A stretch of DNA of 64,000 bases from Ceratopteris richardii (taxonomy: Eukaryota; Streptophyta; Polypodiopsida; Polypodiales; Pteridaceae). Location of the stretch: NCBI GenBank assembly GCA_020310875.1, contig CM035435.1, positions 70,814,455-70,878,454 of the forward strand, written 5' to 3'. Positions 1 through 10,974 of this stretch are shown here, piece after piece. Each line of letters opens with the position of its first letter. Position 1 is the first letter of the stretch. The notes below the pieces were generated by a model. It did no database searches. It saw only the letters and a program-made list of their open reading frames with translations, and was not told the DNA's origin. Made by a program: the position numbers and the translations under genes.

Positions 1-306
1 TCGATCACCTAGACAAAATAGTCCGGTGACGCGTCTGTCATCTCTTCCACACACTATTCTATTAATCAGAAAGGCGTTACAACATTTTGCGCGACACCCT
101 TTCAGTACACAACTTTTCCTAAATACAATTAATCTACTGGATAATATTCTGACGGCCTAACACTAGCATGCACGGTGGACTTGAACCTAGCAAGGAAAAT
201 TACAAGATTAAGAATCAACTATGATTCCTTGAATGTACATCATTCTAGCTAATTTAAAGGTGCGAGAGATTTTCTGTTTTAAGGATTCTAATAGCTCTTG
301 CAAAAT

Positions 307-2110
307 CTAAGGTTCGACCAGGTGTGCATCAGTCTGCACACAGCTAGAAGCAATAACTTGAGAGAGTAAGACTTCAGCTTGATTATGCAAAAATGCTTCT
401 AGGAGGTAGAAGTCCTTTGCTAGCATAGCATCGTGGCGTAATTTCATTTCTGCAATCTCTACATCAATGCGAGATAAGTGCTCCGGGGTACCGAGTTGTT
501 TCTCTTGTCGTTCAAGCTCTTGTGACTGAAACTTCATTGTTTTAAAGAAATCTTGCCTTTCCTTCTGGATAGCTTCGACTCCTTCTTAAGTTTAATGGTC
601 CAACCTATTTCCTCTTCTAGTGATCAGCTTTTTTGGAAGAGTTCTTCAGTGACTATCTTCAACTCTATCTCTGCTTGTAATGCTTTATCGGCCAGCACTT
701 GATAAGCCTGATCGACTGTAAGGAACCGACTACGAGTGGTGTCCCAAATTGTTTTCCTAAGGCACACATAGAATCCTCCTTGTTAGACTATTTGTTTGAG
801 TTGACTGATCTCCGCATCACGAGCTGCTATGACATCCTTCTCTATCAACTATCCTTGTAATGTTTGAATCAGCTCCTACAATAGACTTGCATCTGCTTTG
901 GCAACTAAGACTTCTTCCTGGAGAGGGGTGATATCAGCGTCGAGTAAATCGACCTTTGACTGGTACTCCATTCGTAGGGATTGATGGGCATCTTGTAGTT
1001 GGTGAGGGAGTTGCTTAGAGAGGTTGATAAGATAATTTCCAATTTGGGCTAATTGAGCAAAGGATTCAGAGACGATGGAGGTAGTTATGGGTTTAGAGGG
1101 ATTAGCCGAAACAGTTGTGGAACAAGAAGGGGGAGAGTAATCGGGAGAGGAAGGGATAGGTTGGGACTGGCAAAGGGCTACCGAAGGGCACGAGGAAGGA
1201 GGAGGGCTAGGTGGCAAAGGTACTTTGGACAGAGAAAGAGGAGGAGCTGGATTTTTGGGTGAAGACGATAGGGCAAGCGTTGTTACCGTCATAGGTTGTA
1301 CATCCAATTGCACCATCACTTCCGTGGTTTGCACTTTCTCTGCGAGTTGCACAACCTCCGTGATGGTGTCGGGCGCTTGCTCTTGAAAGTGAGGCTGTGG
1401 CTGAACGACCGTCTCACCGAGAGGAATGTCTTCTATTATACTATCTGGCGCGTCTTGATCCTTAGGGGAAGGTGGAGCAGAGAGGATCGGTGTGGAGGAA
1501 GGAGTATCTTACAACTGGACGGTTGAAGAAGGCTACACTTGACTTTGGGAGGGGCTCAATTTGCGACGCTTCCCCCTAAAAAACTGCAGGAGGTCATCGT
1601 TGTCTTCAACCTCCATCACCTGCATAGATTCTTCGTGTAGTAGAAGAGCATCCCTAGGAGGAGGCTGCACATGTTGAATCGTTGAGAGAAGGAATGTCAA
1701 CAGATGAGGTAGTCTTGTGTGAGGGATGTCACCCTTCGCAATCTGCCAAGAGACCGCTTGACATTCCCGATGAATATGCTGGAAGAAGAACAAATCCCAA
1801 TTAACTGCTTTGTGTGTAGCAGCATCGATCATTGAATAAAATGGTCGGGAGATATCGTAGGTGCATTTTTGGAGGTTGAGTGCAGCCAGCAAGAACTGTA
1901 GGGCTGAGCACTCCAGTTCAAGGCGACATAAAATAGCAAATTCATTGGAGGAGTGACGCAGGAAGAGTTGCTTCATGGTCGTCATTGGCAGGAGAGGCAC
2001 ATCTACACTACCCTCGTGAGGGAGATGAAATCCCTCGAGGATGGCGTTTAGGGTTACGATAATGTGAGGGTTGAGATAGGTGAGCGGCCAATAAGTTTTT
2101 ATTATCGGCT
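307..2110 (-). pseudogene. accessory gene remnant downstream of gypsy C pol
   Basis: Broken minus-strand coding after pol. A globular part (about 1533-2100) includes the segments LEGFHLPHEGSVDVPLLPM and RPFYSMIDAATHKAVNWDL. It is followed by a proline/serine-rich stretch (about 1080-1300, runs such as PLPPSPPPSS) and by Gln/Glu/Leu-rich segments with heptad-like spacing (about 307-1000) that look like coiled coil. The order head, proline-rich linker, coil is the same as in the accessory gene of gypsy B (56515-59200). Whether the heads are truly homologous needs a profile comparison. Function unknown. Confidence 0.5.
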
Positions 2111-2599
2111 ATAGCAGAGATGATCTACGCAAAGATTGGGTGACATTCGACTGAATGCCATGGCGATTTGGTGAATGCTAAAAGCCTGCATGTGCACAAA
2201 AACTCGCTCAATTGAGGATCGAGGCCAGAACGAAAAGTAGTGATGTTTGCTAAAGCTTCCATGGCAAGCAACATAACACAAATATAGAAGACAACACCAA
2301 ATACACGGAGCGCAAAACAATAGTGGGAAAGTGGGAGAAGATCATGATTAAGTAGAATCATTGAATGGAAGTAGGGGTAAAAAACATAATCATCACCAGT
2401 TATTGGGAATATGCATGCATAATGATGACATGCATGCATTAACAAAATCCCAGATGTATAGTGCGGTGGCTAATCATGGTTAGGTAATAAAATGGGAATT
2501 TTACGATTAGTTGGTCAACCGGAATGCACATAGCGGACAAAGAATTCAAGCAACAACAATGACATAAATCGAGCGGAGAATAAAAATACCAATAAATAA
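2111..2599 (-). other. spacer between gypsy C pol and accessory gene
   Basis: About 490 bases between the end of the pol remnant and the accessory-gene remnant. Short open stretches exist on the minus strand, but I recognise no domain, LTR boundary or primer site. Confidence 0.4.
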
Positions 2600-5393
2600 T
2601 CAAGATGAGGAAGGCATGGCATAATACGGAAGAAGTTTTGATCCATTTATGGATTTAGGTAGAAGAGTACCAGTTAAAGTGGATAACCGGAATGTAGCGG
2701 GTCCGACCTGATCTGCAATATGGTAAGGACCAAACCACCGAAGTTTGAACTTGCCCATCGAACGATTAGACTTAGCATTATAGAACAAAAATAATTGTCC
2801 TTTGGTCAGGCGTTGTTCATCGAAGGACCACAACACATCCAACTGGAAAGGAAAGGATTCCTCCAGTAAGAGCTTATTATCCAGTGCCACCCATAGACTA
2901 GGTACCACCAACTCTATGGGTGCAATGGCCTCTAGCCCATATGCCAATTTGAAAGGCATATTTCTTGCAGCCACTTTGTAAGTAGTAAGGTAAGCCCAGA
3001 GGACCGAAGGAAGGAGTTGATCCCACCGCTCCGGACATTCCAGAACTAGTTTCTTGAGCATGTTAAGAAGGTTTTTTTGGTACTTTTAGCAAGACCATTA
3101 GCGCGAGGATAATACGGGGAGCTAAATTTATGAACAATCTTCAGGGTTTGGGAAAGTACTTGCATTAACGAATTAACAAAATGTGTGCCCTGATCCGAAA
3201 TAATCTCTAAGGGAAGATCGAAACGAGGGAAAACATCAGTCATCAAGCATTTGACCACCACTGACGCAATTGTGGACTGTAAAGCCCAAGCTTCAGCCCA
3301 CCGAGTAGCATAATCCATACAAATAACTATATACTGATGATTAGTAATCGTAGCAAGAGGTGTAATGGGACAAATAAAATCCAAGCCCCACTTTTGAAAA
3401 GGTTCAAGAGGAGAAATAGGCTACAGTGGAAAATGATGTTGTTGTAAAGGCTGTCCCGATCATTGGTAAGCATCACACTTTTTGACATAAGCATCAATAT
3501 TACGCTGCATAGTGGGCCACCATAAGCCACTGTGTAGAATTTTCTTGTAAGTAAGATCGACCAAAAAATGGCCACCAGAAGGAGTAGAATGGGCCATGTC
3601 AATCACCGAAAGAACTTCATGGGGAGGGATACAACATAAGAGTGCACCAGATGGATCCATGTAATACAGCTCTCCTACAATGATCCGAAACCATCGACTA
3701 TACATCGCCAGTTCACGACGAGCAAAGGTAGAAGTATTAGTTGGGGAGCTTCCACTCGTGAGAAAGGTCAGAAGAGTATCATAATACGAAGGTGCCATTG
3801 GGAGCTCCTGACAATCATCCTAGACCAAATCACTCGTGCAGATAGCAGGCGTAGTATCATCAACTCCAGCATGAAGTTCACGGGAATCAAGCCGAGATAA
3901 GAAATCAGTCAGCGCATGTGCTTACCTTGGGCGATGTACCACCACATAATCAAATTCTTGTAGTAACAGCACCCACTTGGCTAATCTGCCCCCTAAATGT
4001 TGCTGGCGGACAAGTTAAACCAAAGCAGCATGATCTACATGAAAGGTAAATTGGCATCCCAATAAATAGTGCCGAAATTTCTTCATAGAATAAACCAAGC
4101 CTAGACATTCACGCTCAGTGACAACATAATTCCGTTCAGTAGAAGCTAATCATGGACTAGCATAATAAATAGGGCGGAACCACTTATCGTGTTGTTACAT
4201 GAGCACATTATCGATTGCACTCTCCGATGCGTCCACAAAAACATGGAACAGAAGCTGCTAGTTTGGTGTTTGCAGTATAGGAGCTTGGGTTAAGAGTGTT
4301 TTCAGTCGATCAAAGGCAATTTGGCACTCCTCAGTCCACACAAACTATTGGGGATTGCTAGTGATCAACCGATTTAGGGGTATGGCTAAATGTGAGAGCC
4401 ACTGCAGATGCCGCCCATGCTAGCATATCTAGCCAAGGAATCTCATAACTTCCTTTGGTGTCGTAGGGACAGGTGCATGCAACACGGCTTGCACTTTATC
4501 TGGATCCACTTGAATGCCTTGCTGTGAAATAATATGACCAAGCAATTTTCCACAGGAAACTAAAAAGACTGACTTGTTGGGATTTAAGCACAAAAGAAAC
4601 TCTCGACACTTAGAGAAGCAGCACCATAAGTGATAGAGCTAAGTTGATGTGTCATCAGATAAGGAAAAATCATCCAGATACACCCGCATAAAGATAGTTA
4701 AGTAGGGGGAAAAAATTTCTTGCATGTATCGTTGGAAGGTACTAGGAGCATTACAGAGACCAAACCACATCATCGTACATGCATATACGCCCCAGTTTAT
4801 AATAAACGCAGTCTTCAGTATATCCATTTCAGCCATGTGCACCTGATTATAGCCACTATAACCATCCAAAAAGGAATACATTTCTCGGCCGGTAACATCA
4901 TCGAGCATCGTATCCAAAAAAGGGAAGTGAGAACGGATCACGCATTGTAGTCGCATTTAGTTTTCGGTAATCCACACAGATACGCAACTGCTTATTTTTC
5001 TTTGGGACAATGACAATGGGCGAAATCCATACTGCATGCTCAATGGGGATGATAAAACCTACTTTTAGCAAACAGTCCAATTCAACTTTCACTTGAGCAG
5101 CATAATTGGGGTTCACGTGATAATTGGGTTGTTTAATTGGATGCGCATCCGGTTTCAGCATCACACGGTGTTGATAGATGTGAGGGTCCAACCCTTTCAT
5201 ATCCTGTTAGTCCCATGCGACATCTTGAAACTCTGTCAACAACTCAAGTAGATCATTTTGAAAAGTTTTCGATAACCCAGCCTTAATCTTGATGGGTTGC
5301 AGTGTACCCTCATCCCCCAAATTGCATGTGACGAACTGATCTTCCGGTACATAAAACTATCGAGGCATGGCTATTTCCTCAGGCGACTGGAAT
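2600..5393 (-). pseudogene. pol remnant of gypsy C (RT, RNase H, integrase)
   Basis: Translated blocks read as Ty3/gypsy pol. The RT begins near 5200 with the palm region (IVIVPKKNKQLRICVDYRKLN) and continues through FLDGYSGYNQVHMAE and YLDDFSLS near 4680. RNase H similarity lies at about 3900-4500. The integrase HHCC finger, ending in YVKKCDAYQ, is near 3460-3620, and the integrase core (MDFICPI, SDQGTHF) lies at 3046-3384. The C-terminal integrase region runs to 2600 (KLRWFGPYHIADQVGPATFRL, a chromodomain-like or GPY/F-type segment). The block is broken in many places and cannot be a working gene. Family assignment is firm; lineage within Ty3/gypsy is not resolved by eye. Confidence 0.8.
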
Positions 5394-7985
5394 TAGCCGA
5401 GTACCACTCAAGTAGCGAAAGATGCGCTTAACCGCTTTCCAATGCGTGACTCTTGGGCAATGCATAAACCTGCTCATCTGTGAGACAGCAAACTGAATAT
5501 CTGGCCGAGTAATGCATAAGTAAATCAAGCATCCAACAGCCTGCTGATAGAGAACAGCATCAAATGCATCTCCAGCATCATGAAGACTCAATCGTAAACC
5601 TGTCTCCATAGGAGTGGCAATAGGCTTATAGTCTTCAAGGCCAAAACGCTGCAATAATGTGTCAATATATTTCGTTTGACACAAAGCCATTCCACCATCA
5701 ACTTGCATAAACTGAATGCCCAAATAGTGATGCAAATGCCCCAAATCAGACATCTCAAATGAGGCATGCAAATCAGCCTTGAAATCAGCAATATGCTTCT
5801 CAAGAGGACCAGTGAGCAGCATGTCGTCTACATAGACAACAATGATCAAAAGCACATCATTAGCACGCTTAACATATAAGGTGCTTTCAGTTGGACTGTT
5901 CTCAAAACCATGTGCAATCAGATAGGCATGTATTTTCTCATACCAAGCACGTGGTGCTTGCTTTAAACCATATAACGCCTTCTTTAACCTGCACACCTGG
6001 TTTTCATGCCCTTTCTGCACAAAGCCACGGGGCTGAAAAACATACACTTCTTCATGCAAGTCACCATTTAGAAATGCTGTTTTAATGTCCAACTGATGTA
6101 CATTCCAACCATGATGGGCTGCAAGTGCACAAATGCTCCGAACAGTAGTCATACGGCATGTAGGTGCAAAGGTCTCATCAAAATCAATGCCTCTTTCCTG
6201 CGCATAACCCTTTGCAACAAGCCTAGCCTTATACCTGTCAACTGTACCATCAGGTTTACGCTTCAGCTTGTATACCCACTTAGTGCCAATGGCCTTCTTG
6301 CCAGGAGGCAAGTCACATAAAGACCATGTACCATTCTTCATTATAGCATCATATTCAGATTGCATAGCAGCCATCCAATTTTCTGAATTTTGTGCTTCAT
6401 CAAAAGAAACAGGCTCATTCTCATCACATAGACTAGATGCAGCCATAGCATAGCAATCTGATGCAAAGGAGGTACTATGAGAGCCTGAACGAGTACGATA
6501 TGACAAAGGTGCATCTAATTTGCTGTCACGCAAAGTCTGCACCAGCCATTTTGGCATAGTTTTTGCCTGTTCAATATCAGCTCTCTCATCAACAAGTGCA
6601 TCATGTAAATTTGCATCAGAAATGGAATGATCTGCATCATCATATGAAACCTGCAAAGGCTGAGAAGTTGCCTCATTAGGACCAGCGCTAGCCTGTCCAC
6701 CTGTAAAAAGAGGCATCAAAGTATCATACATGTCTTTGGAGCTAACAGATGTCTCCTTAGTACATGAAAGCAATGGCTGAATAGCATCTTCCACAAAGAC
6801 AACATCACGGCTAACCAGAATGCGTTTAGTCTGTGGATGATACAGACGATAGCCTTTACTTTCAGAACTGTACCCAACAAAAATACATTTTACTGCCTTA
6901 TCATCCAATTTTCTGCGATGTTGTTCAGGCACTAATGCATATGCCAAACAACCAAAAACACGCAGATGAGCAACAGATGGCTTGCGGTCATGCCAAGCCT
7001 CATATGGAGTGATAGACTGCAACGCTTTCGTGGGACACCTGTTCAGTACATATGCTGCACATATGACAGCCTCAAGCCAGAAACTATGTGGTAAAGCCTG
7101 ACTTTTGACCATGCACCTCGCCATCTCCATGAGTGACCTGTTCTTTCGTTGAGCAACTCCATTCTGTTGAGGTGTATACGGCACTGTACACTGGTGTTTT
7201 ATCCCACGTTCAGCCAGAAATGCATTAAAATCTGAAGACATATATTCCCCCCCTCGATCAGAACGGAGGGTGCCCATTTTACATGCTGACAGATTTTCAG
7301 CCAAAACCAAAAACTGTTTGAAGCACATGAACACTTCGGACTTTGCTTTGAGTGGATATACCCATGCATGCCTGGAAAAATCATCAATGAAAGTCACGAA
7401 GTAAAGGTAATTTCCAAAAGAGGGTGTCTGCATAGGACCACAGACATCACTATGTACAAGCTGCAATTTCTGCATAGCCCGAACTGAACCATCTTTTGGA
7501 AAGGAAGAACGCTGCATTTTGCCCAAAATACAGCCTTCACAAACATGTTTTCCAGGTGCCTCAAGTGGCAAAGAGGACACCATTTCAGATTTCTGCAGGC
7601 GTAACAAACTAGCAAAATTCAGATGACCAAAGCGTGCATGCCAAAGCTTTGCATCTGACATAGCCTGAGAATCATGAACTGCACATGCCGAATCATTCAC
7701 AGATTTTTCATAGTCTATGAGCTTATACAGCCCACGACATAAAATGCCAGAAGCAATAATCACATCGCCATTTGAGAGATCATGGACTGTACACCTGTCA
7801 TCAACGAATTTCACAACCAAGCCAATCTTGGCTAATGCAGAAACTGATAACAGGTTCTTTTTGATCCCTGGCACAAATAAAGCATCTGACAAAGTGAAAG
7901 AACTACCATCAGCAGTAGTCAGAATGATCTTACCAACTCCCATAACAGGATAAGAGGAGTTATTGGCGCATGTGACAGTATTCCC
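5394..7985 (-). pseudogene. copia 1 pol region (PR end, integrase, RT)
   Basis: Mostly open minus-strand coding. Parts in order: end of the protease region (FVPGIKKNLLSVSALAK), GAG-pre-integrase (LWHARFGHLNF), integrase core with VHSDVCGP, RSDRGGEY and QNGVAQRKNR, then RT with KWVYKLKRKPDG, AFLNGDLHEEVYV, LYGLKQAPRAWY and VVYVDDMLLTG. The tail of RT (RPDIQFAVSQMSRFMH) is present and the reading then runs into unrelated gypsy C sequence. A copia RNase H is not found. It is listed as a pseudogene because the element is incomplete. Confidence 0.85.
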
Positions 7986-8021
7986 TGTAGGGGCAGGCTC
8001 GAGTGAAGAGAAGAAACTGCG

Positions 8022-9140
8022 CTACGAGGTAATATGTTTGGTCGCCCCACTGTCAAAGTACCAAACATCTGAGTCTACTGCAGACATGCACTGATCATGA
8101 GAAGATGGGTCAAAACTGCAGACAGTAGTAAACGCCCATTCTTCTTCCTGCACAAGATTTGTAGACTCTGTTTTTGGTGTAGAGGCCTCTGCAACAACCA
8201 TTCCAGCCTCTTTCTTCTTTGCCTCTTTAGCAGCCAGTTTTGGACAGTTCTTTATAATATGATCATTTCCTTTACAGTACTTGCAGAACAATTTCTGCTT
8301 TTCTGATTTCTTCTCATCTTTATCCTGGTTCTTCGATTGTGCAGCATTTGCAGATTTCTGCTTACTAGTAGAAGAGCTCCATTTTCCTTTGCCCTTCTGA
8401 CTAGCCAAGAAAGCTTGATCTGCAACACGCATAATGGACCTGTTCTGCCTGGACTGATCTTCCTGCAACAGAACAGAGACTAATTCCTCAAATGACAAGG
8501 CATTCGGATTGCCTTTCATCATCAATCGAAGAGTAGAGGCAAAACTCTGATATGAATCAGGAAGGCCATTCAGAACGGTCTGCACAAGTGAGCTATCTGG
8601 TATAACCTCATCAGCAGAAATCAATCGTTCCTTCAGGTCTTTGATCTTTGTAAGAAAACTATCCATCAAATCACCTTCATTCATGTGCTCACTCTCCAAC
8701 TGTTTTCGGAGGTAAGCAACACGAGCCTCATTCCTAGCCTGGTACAAAGTGGTAAGTGTATCCCAAGCATCCTTTGCTGTTCTACAAGAGCGAATGTGAG
8801 GAATAATGGCACGTTTGACAGACAAAGCTATCAATGCATGTGCCTGGGCATCTCTGCCATCCCAACGAATCTGCTCTGCAGTAGGTGCAAGAGAAACAGT
8901 AGCACGAACAGGAATCTGCGGAATATCATCTTCGACACCATCTTCATCAGCTCCAACACCTGTATTTTCAGTACCTGTCGTTACAGGTGTAACAGGACGT
9001 CTTTCAACACCCTGCACAATGTTCCACAATCCTTTTGCAACCAGTACATGTCGCATCATATAAGCCCATAATGGGTAGTTGGTACCATCCAACTTATCCT
9101 CAACAGCCAACATACGGAATACATCACTGCTTTCAGCCAT
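8022..9140 (-). pseudogene. copia 1 gag with CCHC knuckle and start of protease
   Basis: A 372-codon minus-strand frame starting MAESSDVFRML. The N-terminal 40 residues (DKLDGTNYPLWAYMMRHVL) match the DUF4219/UBN2-type copia gag. A helical gag region follows to about residue 240. A zinc knuckle CKYCKGNDHIIKNC lies near residue 285, and the protease signature WYFDSGATKHITS closes the frame. In the family this protein packages element RNA. The start is the first ATG after the primer site and leader, about 285 bases inside the LTR. Separated from the pol frame, so listed with the broken element. Confidence 0.85.
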
Positions 9141-9426
9141 GGCCAGTGACTAAAATACCTTGATGCAGAAAATTGACTGTATCTCAAAAAGTTGAACAGA
9201 ACTGCCCAGACGAGTTCTGCTAGACCTGTAGCAGACTTCGAGACGCTTAAACTGGCGAACAGAAACTAGTATATACCTTTGGCACAAAAGGACGAAATAG
9301 CCTGCACAAGCACTACGATAGTGCGTTCGGAGGCCGAAACGAGCTGAGTATGCTCACCAAATTTTGTGCGAATCTGAGACTGCAAACGGAGGAGTGTCGA
9401 CGGCGCCCTAGAAGAAGCAACGACCT

Positions 9427-9438
9427 GCTCTGATACCA
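9427..9438 (-). promoter_or_regulatory. primer binding site, initiator tRNA-Met type (copia 1)
   Basis: Twelve bases that read TGGTATCAGAGC on the minus strand, complementary to the 3' end of plant initiator tRNA-Met. They lie two bases inside the LTR edge at 9441. This fixes element orientation and the LTR boundary. Confidence 0.85.
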
Positions 9439-9440
9439 AT

Positions 9441-9670
9441 TGTTGGAGTTAGACGTCTGCGGAAGCACGCGAACAGCACAAGGAAGAAGAAGAAGCTTGG
9501 AGCACAACACACAAGACTGAATGTATTACTAGAGAATGTACAAAGATAAGTAGCCCATTAGGGCAATAGGCGTATATACAAGCCGGGGGAAAAAAACCTC
9601 CTAAAGAGGGAAAAAAGTGCCCCGGCGGTCCTAGAGTGTTCACACACATCACTGCCTAAATATATCAACA
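9441..9670 (-). repeat. 5' LTR of copia 1
   Basis: A 230-bp segment bounded by TGTTG at 9441 and CAACA at 9670, with the tRNA-Met primer site just inside. No second copy of this LTR was found at the other end of the element. Directly beyond 9670 lies the truncated accessory gene of gypsy A. Confidence 0.8.
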
Positions 9671-9707
9671 ATATCAAGGTGGAACCATCGGTGCTGCGTC
9701 TTGGAAG

Positions 9708-10763
9708 TCAGAGTGTGAATGGTCGGACTCTTCGGGGTGGAGGGGTGACGTCTGGTGTTAGGGTGGCTCCACGTGGTTGAGCACATGGGACTTGGACAGT
9801 GCCTCTCATCTTCTTAGAAGGGGGTCCAGTGGATGTCCTGCCTCTAAACTGCTCTACACGATTCCACATTAGGGCCCGTTGAATAGGGATGTCATAAGCC
9901 AAACACCTATAAATGATTCTCGTCAGAGCACAGCAACCATATAAAACCTGTTTCCGCGGCCATCGTTTGTGAGCTAGGTGTATATGATCAATTATCCAGT
10001 GGGGTAAGTCGATGGTGAGGCTCTGTGTCTCTGCCAGATACAAACTAAACCAAATCTTTTTGGGCGGCATGGTGAATCTATCTTGTGCCGGGAAAGAAAA
10101 GTGTTGCATGCACATGCGAAGGTGTATTGCAATATTAGGCGTCATGGACACCATGTCCTTGAGTTTGGTGAGACTTCGATTCTTCATGTAATCCGGTACT
10201 AGGGTTTCCTTCTCTGTAGGAATATGCATTCCGCGCATATCTAGAGCCTCTCTAACCAAGTTGTTTGATAGCCTGAACCTCTTGAGCTCATTCCCCTTTG
10301 TCAGAGATGGAATCACAAATGAGCTTGCACCTTTTGGGTTCTGGTTTGGAGTCAAGGTGTTGATGAGATAGTAGCATCGCATGAAGTCAGGCTTTGGGAG
10401 CCGTGCACTGAAATATGCATTCAATCCTTCCTTTTCCCATATCGAACGTAGACCTTCTGCATTTTGTAATTTCTCGAATTCTCTTGTAAAGAAATGGTAT
10501 CTGCCTTGCTTCCCATTGAAGTCCAACTCTGATTCCCATAGGTACGTTCCCTCACCCAAGGGTCCTACCACTTCAGTAAACCAGTGGGAAGTCTTTCCTA
10601 CGGGCATGGTGTGGCCACGCGGCGGGTCCGCAATAGGTATGATTTTGATGGCCCACAATTCTTCTGGTCTTTCATTTGTCTCAGGCAACACGGGTAAGCT
10701 GTCTAAGTCCACCACTTGCTGGCTTGTTTCTGTTTGAGAGCTAGTTCCTGTTGCCTCAGCCAT
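9708..10763 (-). pseudogene. gypsy A accessory gene, N-terminal part
   Basis: A 351-codon minus-strand frame starting MAEATGTSSQTETSQQ. It aligns along its length with the accessory gene of gypsy B at about 58140-59200 (shared LPKPDF, MHIPTEKET, FTMPPKKIWFSLYLAE, HGCCALTRIIYRCLAYD-type segments). It is helical, rich in aromatic residues, with no signal peptide or membrane segment. Only the globular head remains; the proline-rich and coiled-coil part seen in B is cut off at the copia 1 boundary. It resembles proteins often labelled 'putative plant transposon protein'; that comparison is from memory. Role unknown. Confidence 0.7.
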
Positions 10764-10974
10764 GTTGAAAACTTCGCAGCTGGTTCTGTGAGAATATATG
10801 AATAAATGTTAACATTGCAATGGACACAAAAATGACACGGTGTCCCTTGTTACAACATTAACCTAAGGTTCGGGAGAGGTTAGGGGTTAAGAAGTGCTCG
10901 GTGCTTGTGTGTGTAGTTAGGAATTGGGTAGACCTACGAGCTAAGCGGAATGATGTGATGTGAGAGTGAAGCGG

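Larger units (their letters stand above)
1..5393 (-). mobile_element. Ty3/gypsy element C, old and broken
   Basis: A minus-strand Ty3/gypsy fossil. From its 5' side (high coordinates) it shows reverse transcriptase, RNase H, zinc-finger integrase and, after pol, an accessory gene with proline-rich and coiled-coil parts. No LTR is visible: the low-coordinate end leaves the window and the high-coordinate end abuts copia 1 at about 5394. Many breaks are scattered through pol, so it is older than gypsy A and B. Its gene order (accessory gene after pol) matches A and B, but pol is clearly diverged from theirs. Assigning 1-2100 and 2600-5393 to one element rests on shared strand and order and is inference. 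Confidence 0.75.
5394..9670 (-). mobile_element. Ty1/copia element 1 (3' end missing)
   Basis: Minus-strand Ty1/copia with a 5' LTR (9441-9670), an initiator tRNA-Met primer site, gag and most of pol. The element stops inside the RT/RNase H region at about 5394, where gypsy C sequence starts abruptly. RNase H and the 3' LTR are absent. The coding region carries only a few breaks. A second, more decayed copy on the plus strand is at 32524-39598. With one LTR, age cannot be read from LTR divergence. It also forms the boundary of gypsy A at 9671, so one of these junctions is probably an insertion edge and the other a later rearrangement. Confidence 0.85.

Noticed and set aside
1053-1526. Arg/Gly-rich plus-strand frames near the left end
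   Set aside because: Antisense of the proline/serine-rich linker of the gypsy C accessory gene.
10381-10737. 118-codon plus-strand frame opposite the gypsy A accessory gene
   Set aside because: Shadow of the minus-strand gene; composition and lack of similarity argue against coding.
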